DNA of 64,000 bases from Aliivibrio fischeri. Lineage in GTDB: Bacteria > Pseudomonadota > Gammaproteobacteria > Enterobacterales > Vibrionaceae. Each line of letters starts with the position of its first letter. Within the stretch, counting starts at the first letter, position 1. This document shows, piece after piece, positions 9,196-16,409 of the stretch. The notes under the pieces were generated by a model. It was given only the letters and a program-made list of their open reading frames with translations. It searched no databases and had not been told where the DNA came from. Both the position numbers and the translations under genes were made by a program. Location: contig CP160630.1 in NCBI GenBank assembly GCA_038993745.2, forward strand, positions 1,355,104 to 1,419,103, in the 5' to 3' direction.

Positions 9196-9224
9196 TTGAC
9201 GCTTTCATATTCCTTGTATATATT
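9196..9224 (+). promoter_or_regulatory. Sigma-70-type promoter for the C4-like RNA region
   Basis: TTGACG (9196-9201) and TATATT (9219-9224) are separated by 17 bases, close to the consensus. Transcription would start near 9231 and run into a hairpin region at 9283-9321, then the C4-like RNA and the gene at 9472. Confidence 0.65.
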
Positions 9225-9282
9225 TATTGAACGTTAGCAAAATCTAGCGTCAGGATTCGAACCCTGCTATATTACATCGGCG

Positions 9283-9321
9283 CACAAACACACGCCTATT
9301 TGCGTGTTTTTTTGTTTGTGT
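9283..9321 (+). terminator. Strong hairpin/terminator upstream of the C4-like RNA
   Basis: CACAAACACACG pairs with CGTG-T-run-GTTTGTG, with a seven-T run (9307-9313) inside the descending arm. It could end a transcript of about 80 bases from the promoter at 9196. That short RNA contains the first of three TTCGAACC motifs (9254-9261). Confidence 0.65.
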
Positions 9322-9340
9322 GATCTAGTCTTCATATTAT

Positions 9341-9417
9341 GGTGGACTGGGTGAGGCTAACTTCGGTTAGGCCGTTTCCTTTGTAGCGGTAGTTCGAACC
9401 TTATTCAGTTCGCCACC
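9341..9417 (+). ncRNA. C4-type phage antisense RNA
   Basis: The 77-base segment can fold into an outer stem (GGTGG 9341-9345 with CCACC 9413-9417) enclosing two hairpins. The first is GGCTAAC-TTCG-GTTAGGCC and the second is CCG...CGG with the loop TTTCCTTTGTAG. Size, fold and the GGGTGAGGCTAAC block match C4 antisense RNA of P1/P7 and related prophages, as I recall that family. TCCTTTGTA (9377-9385) is perfectly complementary to TACAAAGGA (9455-9463), which includes the ribosome-binding site of the gene starting at 9472. TTCGAA (9393-9398) can pair with TTCGAA at 9424-9429. Both are the a/b-type antisense contacts expected of C4, so it should repress that gene. Confidence 0.75.
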
Positions 9418-9471
9418 ATGAGATTCGAACCTTGTAGTGGTGATTTAAAAATCATACAAAGGATCTTAATC

Positions 9472-9864
9472 ATGGCTAATAATCTTCCAGTTAAACATTC
9501 TACTATCATCTCTGACACCAACCATAATCTAACATCGTCTTACGTTCCGTCTGCTGAACTAAAGTCTAACCTGCGTTCTGAGCTAGGTTGTATCCAAACT
9601 AAACTAGTTTCATTTATGAATTTATATCATAAGTGGGATAATGGTTTGATGAAATCTGATTGGACTGTTGTTAGCGAACTTGGCCTACGCGCCTCTGCTT
9701 TAGAAAATTCAATGAAGCGAATTCATAATAATTGCTCTAACGATCGCAAGAATCAAAATATAACTCAAAGCCTATCTATTGATGAAGAAAAAGAACTTAG
9801 TTCTTTAATGGATAAAGTATCTCCGTTAGAGTTATTGGCGATCCTTAAATCAAACATCCACTAA
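9472..9864 (+). CDS. Hypothetical phage protein under C4-type control
   Basis: A 130-aa protein of no recognised family. The start at 9472 follows an AAAGGA site at the right distance. The in-frame ATG at 9420 lies in the C4-like stem and would be read only as a leader. The product is polar and probably helical toward the C-terminus (SIDEEKELSSLMDKVSPLEL). In P1/P7 the C4-controlled genes are icd and ant (an antirepressor); by position this could be such an early regulator. That is inference only. The next small gene starts 12 bp downstream, suggesting an operon. Confidence 0.6.
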   Translation: MANNLPVKHSTIISDTNHNLTSSYVPSAELKSNLRSELGCIQTKLVSFMNLYHKWDNGLMKSDWTVVSELGLRASALENSMKRIHNNCSNDRKNQNITQSLSIDEEKELSSLMDKVSPLELLAILKSNIH

Positions 9865-9875
9865 GAGAGGTTAAG

Positions 9876-10016
9876 ATGAATAAAGATCGCTTAACCTCAA
9901 AAGAAAGCAAAGAACTATCTGCCATTGTTGGTAAACTTGGAGCTAGAAAGGCTCTTTATATCCTAAAAAACTGGTATAAGAATAATGAGAGGTTTTTAGA
10001 TAATCATGACAAATAA
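9876..10016 (+). CDS. Small hypothetical protein, 46 aa
   Basis: The ATG at 9876 is preceded by AGAGAGG (9864-9870). The frame runs to TAA at 10014 and overlaps the start of the next gene (10006) by 11 bases, typical of translational coupling. It begins MNKDRLTSKESKELSAIVGK and is basic. Its segment KELSAIVGKLGARKALYIL resembles the C-terminal motif KELSSLMDKVSPLELLAIL of the preceding protein, so the two may share ancestry. No known family. Confidence 0.55.
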   Translation: MNKDRLTSKESKELSAIVGKLGARKALYILKNWYKNNERFLDNHDK

Positions 10017-10365
10017 ACTAACAAACTTAACCCATAAAGATGTTGCTAAGAATAAAATCCGTAAAATATTATGCGATTTAACGCAAAGGCAAGCTCTTGA
10101 GGTTTACAATGAGTTATTAACAGAATTTGGGTTTCATAATGAGGATATGGAGAGCCTATATATTAGGTCTACTCATACATTAAGAACTAAACCTCACTTA
10201 TTGCCATTTATATTAAGTCTACCTCTAAACACTCTAACACAAACACGAGTTCTAGAGCTTTGTGATGAAAAGTTTGGTAAATCTGAATCTATTAGTCGTT
10301 CGTCATTATATAGAATGTGGTTTAAACTTATTTTAATGAAAACTCGTAAAGACTTGAATAATTAA
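10006..10365 (+). CDS. Hypothetical phage protein with helix-turn-helix-like C-terminus
   Basis: A 119-aa basic protein. The C-terminal region (FGKSESISRSSLYRMWFKL, about residues 90-108) looks like a helix-turn-helix recognition segment; the rest is unrecognised. It is translationally coupled to the 46-aa gene and closes the three-gene operon begun at 9472, since a terminator follows at 10418. It may be a regulator of the element. Confidence 0.55.
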   Translation: MTNKLTNLTHKDVAKNKIRKILCDLTQRQALEVYNELLTEFGFHNEDMESLYIRSTHTLRTKPHLLPFILSLPLNTLTQTRVLELCDEKFGKSESISRSSLYRMWFKLILMKTRKDLNN

Positions 10366-10417
10366 CTTTTCTTCTGTATGTTAATCATGAGCTTCAGACA
10401 TTAGTGCTGATTATATT

Positions 10418-10447
10418 GAAAGCCTCCTTTATTGGGGGCTTTTTTTT
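10418..10447 (+). terminator. Terminator after the first operon of the element
   Basis: AAAGCCTCC pairs with GGGGGCTTT around TTTATT, followed by a T-run. It separates the 9472-10365 genes from the Mor-like genes. Confidence 0.8.
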
Positions 10448-10552
10448 ATCTCCTTTTCATTTCTAGCCCCCCTACATTCATCAATCAAGGTTAATACAGT
10501 AACATCAATTAATGTATTACTATTAACTCATCGTTAACGACTTGGTTGGCTT

Positions 10553-11149
10553 ATGGGAAACAACACATTAAATAATAAATCTGAAATTTTATTACATCTA
10601 ATAAACTTTTTCTTTGATGGAAAAGTAAATTACGATTACATAAGTAATTTGAAAATAGATGGACGTAGATTTTATGCTATAGAAAACTGCCGAGTATATG
10701 TATTAGAAGAGTTTATTGTTAACGACTTTAAAAACGGTCACTCTTTGACTTGTTTAACAAATAAATATGAACGTAGTGAATCGTGCATAAGAAAAATTTT
10801 ATATAAATATGGCTATAATATTAAAAATGAAAAAATCAAATGCTCGAATGTAATTGATATTATTCATTTAGTTGATTTATTTAATCGTAAAGGTGAGGGA
10901 ATTAATTATTTTAATTTGATTCATAAACTTTCAAGTATTGTATGTGAAGAATCAAAACAAAAATACTTTTTAAATGGTGATGATTTTCTATGTGGAATTA
11001 AATACTTGTTTATTTGTGATGATGCCAAAAGTATGACAGCAAATGAAATTGCATTTAAATACGGTCATTCAGTTGTTCATATATATAGAATATTAAAAAG
11101 TAATAATACAGTTTCACAAATAAGAGAAAGAACCCCAAAACTTAATTAG
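10553..11149 (+). CDS. Divergent Mor-like regulator with two helix-turn-helix units
   Basis: A 198-aa protein. Two segments each align by eye with the C-terminal DNA-binding part of the Mor protein encoded next door. They are EEFIVNDFKNGHSLTCLTNK then YERSESCIRKIL (about residues 57-90), and MTANEIAFKYGHSVVHIYRI (about 160-180). The neighbour reads NGENAYELARKYKASHQHIY. It therefore looks like a tandem Mor-type protein, unusual because Mor/C proteins normally have one such unit and act as dimers. It is very AT-rich. Its stop is 11 bp before the Mor gene, so they are probably co-transcribed. Confidence 0.6.
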   Translation: MGNNTLNNKSEILLHLINFFFDGKVNYDYISNLKIDGRRFYAIENCRVYVLEEFIVNDFKNGHSLTCLTNKYERSESCIRKILYKYGYNIKNEKIKCSNVIDIIHLVDLFNRKGEGINYFNLIHKLSSIVCEESKQKYFLNGDDFLCGIKYLFICDDAKSMTANEIAFKYGHSVVHIYRILKSNNTVSQIRERTPKLN

Positions 11150-11159
11150 TGAGTTATTT

Positions 11160-11552
11160 ATGCGTAATATCAGTTGGATTGAATTATCAAAAAATAAAGA
11201 TGTGCATAACGCAGTTTTATCTAGACTAGAAAATGATAAAACATTATTAGGAGAAGTATTCTCAGCTTTAAGAAAAGAACTTAAAAATCAATTTTCAGAT
11301 TCAGAGATTATATCTGTATTTTGTTGTATATGTGATTACTTCGGCGGAGCACAAGTATACTTTCCATCAGGTCATTCATTAAAAAGCGCAGTATCAGGAT
11401 TTTTAATTTATAAAGAATTTAATGGTGAAAATGCTTATGAATTAGCAAGAAAGTACAAAGCATCTCACCAACATATATATAGACTTGTTGAAAAGCACAG
11501 GAACGCAGAGCGCGAAGCTAGAAAGCAAGTTGAGCAATTTAAATCATTATAA
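11160..11552 (+). CDS. Mor-family transcription activator
   Basis: A 130-aa protein of the Mu Mor/C family, which activates middle or late phage promoters. The N-terminal dimerisation part includes FCCICDYFGGAQVYFPSG (about residues 56-73), matching the Mor beta strand and its GGxQxYxPxG pattern. The C-terminal helix-turn-helix reads YELARKYKASHQHIYRLV (about 97-114). It stands between a Mor-like gene and the structural genes, as expected for a late-gene activator. Confidence 0.82.
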   Translation: MRNISWIELSKNKDVHNAVLSRLENDKTLLGEVFSALRKELKNQFSDSEIISVFCCICDYFGGAQVYFPSGHSLKSAVSGFLIYKEFNGENAYELARKYKASHQHIYRLVEKHRNAEREARKQVEQFKSL

Positions 11553-11563
11553 AAGGGCGTAAC

Positions 11564-11935
11564 GTGTACTCATATAAATTAATTGATGGTGTTGTTGTTC
11601 ATGGTGAATTAGTCACTGATTTTACTATCACCCCTTTAAGTGATGAACAAAAAACGGTTATTGATGAATTGGTAGAACGCCAACACGCAGTATTACTTCA
11701 ATCGAAAAAATTTGAAGCAGTAACAGAGCAACACGCACTAGCGGTTAAAGGTGTAATGACTCTAAACGAATACACATCGGCTTCTATTTCTTCTCTTGGT
11801 GATGAATCGGTAAATCTTAGCTTTGACGATCTCTGTGATTTAAAAGTGTCGGCTCAAGATTGGAATGTAATTCTAACGTCCTCTATGGCTTGTGACGAGT
11901 TTCATAATAGCTCTAGAGGTTCAATATATGTTTAA
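11564..11935 (+). CDS. Hypothetical phage protein, GTG start
   Basis: A 123-aa protein starting with GTG at 11564 behind an AAAAGGGCG site and 11 bp after the Mor gene. No recognised family. It is mostly acidic and polar with no membrane segment. Its C-terminus (SACDEFHNSSRGS-like region) looks abrupt, so it might be a remnant fused out of frame at a deletion point. A 53-bp gap separates it from the protease gene. Confidence 0.5.
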   Translation: MYSYKLIDGVVVHGELVTDFTITPLSDEQKTVIDELVERQHAVLLQSKKFEAVTEQHALAVKGVMTLNEYTSASISSLGDESVNLSFDDLCDLKVSAQDWNVILTSSMACDEFHNSSRGSIYV

Positions 11936-11988
11936 ACGCTAACAGCGCGATTTAAACGTGGTTTAAACATGGTTACAGGTACTATCAA

Positions 11989-12819
11989 ATGTTATTTAAA
12001 GCAATATGCAAAGATTTAAGTGGTAACGCCCCTGAATGGGTGCAAATTCTTCCTAGTGGACCTGATATTCAAGGGCTTGATGGTCGTAGTTGGAAATCGA
12101 AGTCACCAGAAGCATTAGTACATGCTTTTAATAAGCTTAAAATGCCGATGGTTGTCGATTATGAACATGGACAAGAACTAAAAGCTCCAAATGGTGAAGA
12201 AGCTCCTGCGGCTGGGTGGATTGAAGAGCTAGAAGTTCGTAACGGTGAGTTATGGGCGCGTGTGGATTGGACTGAACGAGCTAAAACAGCAATTAATGCT
12301 CGTGAGTATCGATTCTTATCTCCTGCGTTCTCTTATAACGACCAAAGAGAAATAATGAGTTTTTCAAGTGTCGGTTTAACTAATAAGCCTAATTTAGTAA
12401 TGCAAGCATTAAATAGCCGTCAATCCAATGCAGTAGACGCAACGGATTGGTCTGCGGTATCTAAAGCGTTAGGTACAACAGTATCAGACCAAAATGGATT
12501 ACTTGCTGCTCTGAATAATAAAGATGAAGCTAAATCAACAAAAGAAGCGGAAACGATTGTTGATAGCTTTATTGAAAAAGCAGTATTTGCGCCCTCTCAA
12601 CGTGATTTCTTAATTGCCACTTGTCGCACGCAAGGTATAGAGCAATTTACCGCGTTCGCAAGTGCTAACACTGGCTTTTCTTATTTAAATGATGGCTTGT
12701 CCATTCCAAATAAAGCCATAAATAAAAAATCTAATCTTGATGATACTCAACTTGCAGTATGTCGCAGTGTCGGCGTAACAGAAGAGCAATTCATTAACGT
12801 AATTAATAAAGAGAAATAA
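11989..12819 (+). CDS. Mu gpI-like prohead protease/scaffold
   Basis: A 276-aa protein matching the Mu gene I product, whose full form is the prohead protease and whose internal product (Z) is the scaffold. Visible segments are WVQILPSGPDIQGLDGRSW (residues 17-35), MVVDYEHGQE (about 56-65), a putative protease core AAGWIEELEVRNGELWARVD (about 75-94), and EYRFLSPAFSY (about 105-115). Mu gpI is about 361 aa, so this is somewhat short in the scaffold part. It directly precedes the capsid gene, as in Mu. Confidence 0.82.
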   Translation: MLFKAICKDLSGNAPEWVQILPSGPDIQGLDGRSWKSKSPEALVHAFNKLKMPMVVDYEHGQELKAPNGEEAPAAGWIEELEVRNGELWARVDWTERAKTAINAREYRFLSPAFSYNDQREIMSFSSVGLTNKPNLVMQALNSRQSNAVDATDWSAVSKALGTTVSDQNGLLAALNNKDEAKSTKEAETIVDSFIEKAVFAPSQRDFLIATCRTQGIEQFTAFASANTGFSYLNDGLSIPNKAINKKSNLDDTQLAVCRSVGVTEEQFINVINKEK

Positions 12820-12822
12820 ATT

Positions 12823-13724
12823 ATGCCTACACCAGTTGATATTAATAACATCGTAATTCAATCAAGCTCTGCTTTTGCTGCTCGTTTTGGTCAAGGTATG
12901 GAGCATGCAAATCCTGATTACCTTAAAGTAGCTACCGTTCTACCATCTTCATCAGGCGCAACGGGTTACGGTTGGCTAGGTGACTTTCCAAACTTAAAAG
13001 AATGGATTGGAGCTCGACAATTAAAAGATCTTAAAAAGCATCAATACAATATTGTTAATAAAACCTTTGAATCATCCGTTAAGGTTGCACGTGTTGATTA
13101 CGAAGATAATGACTACGGACGTTATGGAATTATTTTCGAGCAAATGGGGCATGATGCAAAACTATATCCAGATGATCATGTATTTGGTTTATTAAAAGAT
13201 GGCTTTACAGAAGTTTGTTATGATGGACAACCATTCTTTGATGCTGACCATCCGTCTGAGATTGCAGGACAACCAACATTATCGAATATTGATGTCCCTG
13301 CTACTGACCCATCAACAGCATGGTATTTATTAGATACAAGTCGCCCTATTAAACCGCTTATTTGGCAAGAGCGCGTTAAACCAGAATTTGCGTCTTTAAC
13401 TGATAATAATGATGCGCATGTATTTATTAATGATGATTATTTATTTGGTACTCGCGCTCGCGGTAATTCTGGATTTTCTTTTGGCAATTGGCGTTTGCAT
13501 CAAAACAAGCATTAACAGAAGCAAATTTTGAATCTTTATTAACTAAAATGATGGAGCAAAAGAATAGCGAAGGTAAATCTTTAAAAATTAAACCTACGCT
13601 ATTAGTTGTCCCTGTATCTCTTCGTTCTGCTGCCGAACGTATTATTTTACGTAAGCAATTAGAAAACGGAGAAGATAATACAAATTATAAAGCGGTTGAG
13701 ATTCTAGTCTCTCAAGACCTTTAA
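12823..13724 (+). pseudogene. Mu gpT-like major capsid protein, apparent frameshift
   Basis: It encodes a Mu gpT-type major head subunit (Mu T is about 305 aa). The first frame (12823-13515) starts MPTPVDINNIVIQSSSAFAA and ends off-track at RLHQNKH. The second frame resumes at about 13488 with LAFASKQALTEANFE and TLLVVPVSLRSAAERIIL, which is the conserved gpT C-terminus. Inserting one base near GGCAATTGG (about 13484; for example GGCCAATTGG) restores a 300-aa protein. This is either a true lesion in a dead phage gene or one of the single-base errors seen across this window. Confidence 0.8.
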
Positions 13725-13734
13725 TTAAATAACG

Positions 13735-13766
13735 AAAAAGGCTAATTATTATATTAGCCTTTTTTA
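13735..13766. terminator. Terminator between capsid and tape-measure genes
   Basis: AAAAAGGCTAAT pairs with ATTAGCCTTTTT, A-run and T-run on both sides. Mu has several genes between T and the tape measure; the terminator followed at once by the tape-measure gene marks a deletion or reorganisation. Confidence 0.85.
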
Positions 13767-13779
13767 TTGGTGGTTATAT

Positions 13780-15444
13780 ATGGCTAATAAATTAGAAACT
13801 GAAATTATTCTTAATTTAAAAGGGAATCTTTCAGAAAAAGCGAAAAGCTATGGTGCTTCCATGAGTAAATTTGCACGAGATAATGAACGTGCAATGTCAA
13901 TGGTACAAACAACAACAGCGGCAGCGTCAAAAGGTATTGATACGTTAGGTAATCGAAGTTTAATAGCAACAGGGGCAATAGGCGTTGCTTTTCATCAGAC
14001 GTTTGTAAAAACAGCGGCAGAATTTGAAAAGTATCAAATAATGCTTAATAACTTGCAAGGCTCACCAGAAGGAGGAGCTGCCGCAATGGATTGGATTGAA
14101 GAATTTACCCAATCAACGCCCTTTGCAGTTAATGAAGTGACAGAAGCCTTTGTTAAATTAAAAGCGTTTGGGTTAGATCCTATGGATGGTTCAATGCAGT
14201 CCATTGTTGATCAAGCTGCAAAAATGGGAGGTACTGCGGAATCGGTCGAAGGGATAGCTCTTGCTTTAGGTCAAGCATGGACAAAAGGAAAGTTACAAGG
14301 TGAAGAAGCATTGCAGCTCTTAGAACGTGGCGTTCCTGTTTGGGATTACTTAATTGAAGCAAGTAAAGAGCTTGGACATAATAATGGTCTTGGTTATACC
14401 GCTGCTCAATTACAAGATATGGCCTCTAAAGGCGAATTAACAAAGGATGCGATAACGTCTCTTATTACAGTTATGGGACGCGCTTCAAGTGGGTCAGCTA
14501 AAGCGCAAATGGACTCATGGAGTGGTATGTTATCTAATATGGGCGATCATTGGGATTTCTTCCAAAAAGATATTATGGATAGCGGAGCTTTCCAAGTTCT
14601 TAAAGATGAGCTGGGAGATTTACTAGATACTCTCGATAAAATGAAAGAAACAGGCGAATACGATAAGCTTGTTGAAACTGTAGGACAAAATCTTGTTGAT
14701 GGTTTTAAAGCGGCAGCATCCGCAGCTACAACGTTAAAAGAGGTTGGCAAAGAGTTTTTACCCGTTCTTAGAGCGATAGGAAAAGGTGCATCATCAATTA
14801 GCGAAGCTGTAGGAGGGTATGAGAATTTAGCTAAAATTCTTGTTTCCGTATACGCTCTAAATAAAGCCATTCGTGTAGGAACGCCTTTAATGCAAGGTGC
14901 GATCTCTGCGGGGAAATGGGCTCTTGGTCGTGGCTCTAAAGCGGACGGTAAAGGCGGAATGCAAGACCTCGGAGCAACCCCTGTTTTTGTTGTTAACATG
15001 CCAGCAAGCGGATTAGGTGGTTCAATATGTAGCGCATCAACTACAAGCGCATCAACAAAAACAAGTAAAGCGGTAAAAGCCCTTGACGTTCTAGGTAAAG
15101 GTTTAATTGTTGGTGAGGTTATGGATGCCTTGTTCGGTGATACTGAGTGGGCCCAGAAAGCTAAAAATACAACATTATCCGATGTATTTCCTAGTGTGTT
15201 TGATAATCAATCAAAGCCAAAACAAATAGCTCAACCATCAACGCAAGAAATACTTAAAGCCGTTAATATGGAAATAAATGCACGCTCTCAAGGTGGTGCT
15301 ATGGGGTCAATGTGGGATAACTTTCCTATTCCTAATCAAGGACAATCAAGCCTTAAAATTGAAGTATCAGATGATCGTGTTCGCGTTACAAATGTAAATT
15401 CATCACCACATTTAAATATTGATTATGATAACGGCCGTAATTAA
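13780..15444 (+). CDS. Phage tail tape-measure protein (short)
   Basis: A 554-aa protein with a tape-measure domain (about residues 70-280): AEFEKYQIMLNNLQGSPEGG, EFTQSTPFAVNEVTEAFVKL, GEEALQLLERGVPVWDYL and SGMLSNMGDHWDFF are characteristic. In a virion it would set tail length and act inside the tail tube. The C-terminal part is Lys/Ser/Gly-rich and ends six bases before the right-end binding repeat of the element. No tail tube, chaperone or DNA circularisation genes accompany it. It is the last gene of the Mu-like element. Confidence 0.82.
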   Translation: MANKLETEIILNLKGNLSEKAKSYGASMSKFARDNERAMSMVQTTTAAASKGIDTLGNRSLIATGAIGVAFHQTFVKTAAEFEKYQIMLNNLQGSPEGGAAAMDWIEEFTQSTPFAVNEVTEAFVKLKAFGLDPMDGSMQSIVDQAAKMGGTAESVEGIALALGQAWTKGKLQGEEALQLLERGVPVWDYLIEASKELGHNNGLGYTAAQLQDMASKGELTKDAITSLITVMGRASSGSAKAQMDSWSGMLSNMGDHWDFFQKDIMDSGAFQVLKDELGDLLDTLDKMKETGEYDKLVETVGQNLVDGFKAAASAATTLKEVGKEFLPVLRAIGKGASSISEAVGGYENLAKILVSVYALNKAIRVGTPLMQGAISAGKWALGRGSKADGKGGMQDLGATPVFVVNMPASGLGGSICSASTTSASTKTSKAVKALDVLGKGLIVGEVMDALFGDTEWAQKAKNTTLSDVFPSVFDNQSKPKQIAQPSTQEILKAVNMEINARSQGGAMGSMWDNFPIPNQGQSSLKIEVSDDRVRVTNVNSSPHLNIDYDNGRN

Positions 15445-15450
15445 TCATTT

Positions 15451-15471
15451 TTCACTGTTCAAAACTCTAGC
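15451..15471 (-). repeat. Candidate right-end transposase-binding site
   Basis: On the minus strand this reads GCTAGAGTTTTGAACAGTGA, closely matching the two left-end repeats (8650 and 8692). It points inward from the right terminus, 31 bases inside the end. Between it and the terminus is a GC-rich inverted repeat (GCGCAAAATGCGC, 15480-15492), similar in character to the GC-rich right tip of Mu. Confidence 0.65.
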
Positions 15472-15502
15472 AAACGATGCGCAAAATGCGCGCGGCTGCA
15501 CA

Positions 15503-15507
15503 CCCAT
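15503..15507. repeat. Target-site duplication, right copy (CCCAT)
   Basis: Matches 8475-8479. Both copies derive from codons of the GGGtGRT gene (…ATG ATG GGT… on the minus strand), which makes the insertion point exact. Confidence 0.85.
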
Positions 15508-16409
15508 CATCGCAACATGTGCAGGTACAGATGAACTTCCAGCAAATTGTGCATCTGCATGCATTCTTCCCATGGTATCTGTCATACCGTAAGATGCAGG
15601 ACCAGCTGCCACATTATCAGGGTGTAAAGTTCGTCCTGTACCACCACCAGAGGCCACAGAGAAGTACGGTTTTCCTTGAGATAAACGTTCTTGTTTATAA
15701 ATGCCAGCAACAGGGTGCTGAAAACGTGTAGGGTTCGTTGAATTCCCCGTAATACTCACATCAACATTTGCAGCATGCATAATTGCGGTGCCTTCACGAA
15801 CATCATCCGCACCATAACATAAAATATCCCCACGCTCTGTTTGCGAAAAACGCTTTCTACTGACTTCAACCAATTCACCGGTTTGGTAATTAAATTCTGT
15901 TCTTACATAAGTAAAACCATTAATACGCGAGATAAGATAAGCGGCATCTTTACCTAAGCCATTTAATACCACTCTTAATGGTGTTTGACGTGATTTATTT
16001 GCATTTAATGCAATTTTAATCGCTCCTTCAGCAGCAGCAAAAGACTCATGACCAGCTAAAAATGCAAAACATTGAGTTTCTTCCGATAATAAGCGAGCTG
16101 CTAATGCACCATGACCAAGCCCAACTTGACGCTGCTCTGCCACGCTCCCTTTTTTACAAAATGCTTGTAGCCCCTCACCTATCATTGTTGCTGCCGTTAC
16201 CGCACTATCCGCTTTTCTAAATAGTGCTAAAGCAGAGCCTAAAGTATAAGCATCACACGCATTATCAAAGGCAATCGGCTGAGTATCTAATACCAATTTT
16301 TTAGGATCGATCCCAGCTTCAAGGCAATAATCATATGCTTGATCAAGTGTTGAGAAATTCATTTCTTCAAGTAATGTTTGGATATTTGTATTCATAATGA
16401 TGGCCTCAA

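Larger units (their letters stand above)
8480..15502. mobile_element. Mu-like transposable prophage remnant (7,023 bp), probably non-autonomous
   Basis: The boundaries come from the interrupted GGGtGRT gene: left terminus TGTATAGACTC, right terminus ...GGCTGCACA, flanked by CCCAT duplications. TG...CA ends, a 5-bp duplication and a GC-rich right tip are Mu-like. Inside are a gene-free left region, a C4-type antisense RNA, small regulatory genes, two Mor-family genes, and Mu-type protease (I), capsid (T) and tape-measure genes. No transposase A/B, repressor, Gam, terminase, portal, tail-tube, baseplate or lysis gene is visible. A full Mu-like phage is about 35-40 kb, so this is a deletion derivative that would need transposase and most structural proteins in trans. 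Confidence 0.88.
15445..16395 (-). pseudogene. GGGtGRT protein gene, interrupted by the Mu-like element
   Basis: Residues 1-297 are a conserved protein of unknown function named for its GGGTGRT motif (ASGGGTGRTLHPDN near residue 255). Other landmarks are AFLAGHESFAAAEGAIKIAL and ITGNSTNPTRFQHPVAGIY. At residue 297-298 the frame enters the right end of the Mu-like element and adds about 18 foreign residues (VQPRAFCASFARVLNSEK) before a chance stop at 15445. The lost C-terminus is at 8393-8479; the repaired protein is 324 aa. A GAGGCC site precedes the ATG, 14 bp after the NifU-like gene. Whether the chimera is functional is unknown. The lost segment (IGMGNNPMVGA) is highly conserved, so I expect it is not. 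Confidence 0.88.

Noticed and set aside
9245..9280. tRNA-like T-arm (reverse complement CAGGGTTCGAATCCTG)
   Set aside because: No acceptor, D or anticodon arms fit around it on either strand. The motif is repeated three times in the C4 region, which suggests RNA-RNA pairing rather than a tRNA.
15445..16395. GGGtGRT gene as an intact 316-aa gene
   Set aside because: The last about 18 residues come from the element end, and the conserved C-terminus is found detached at 8393-8479.
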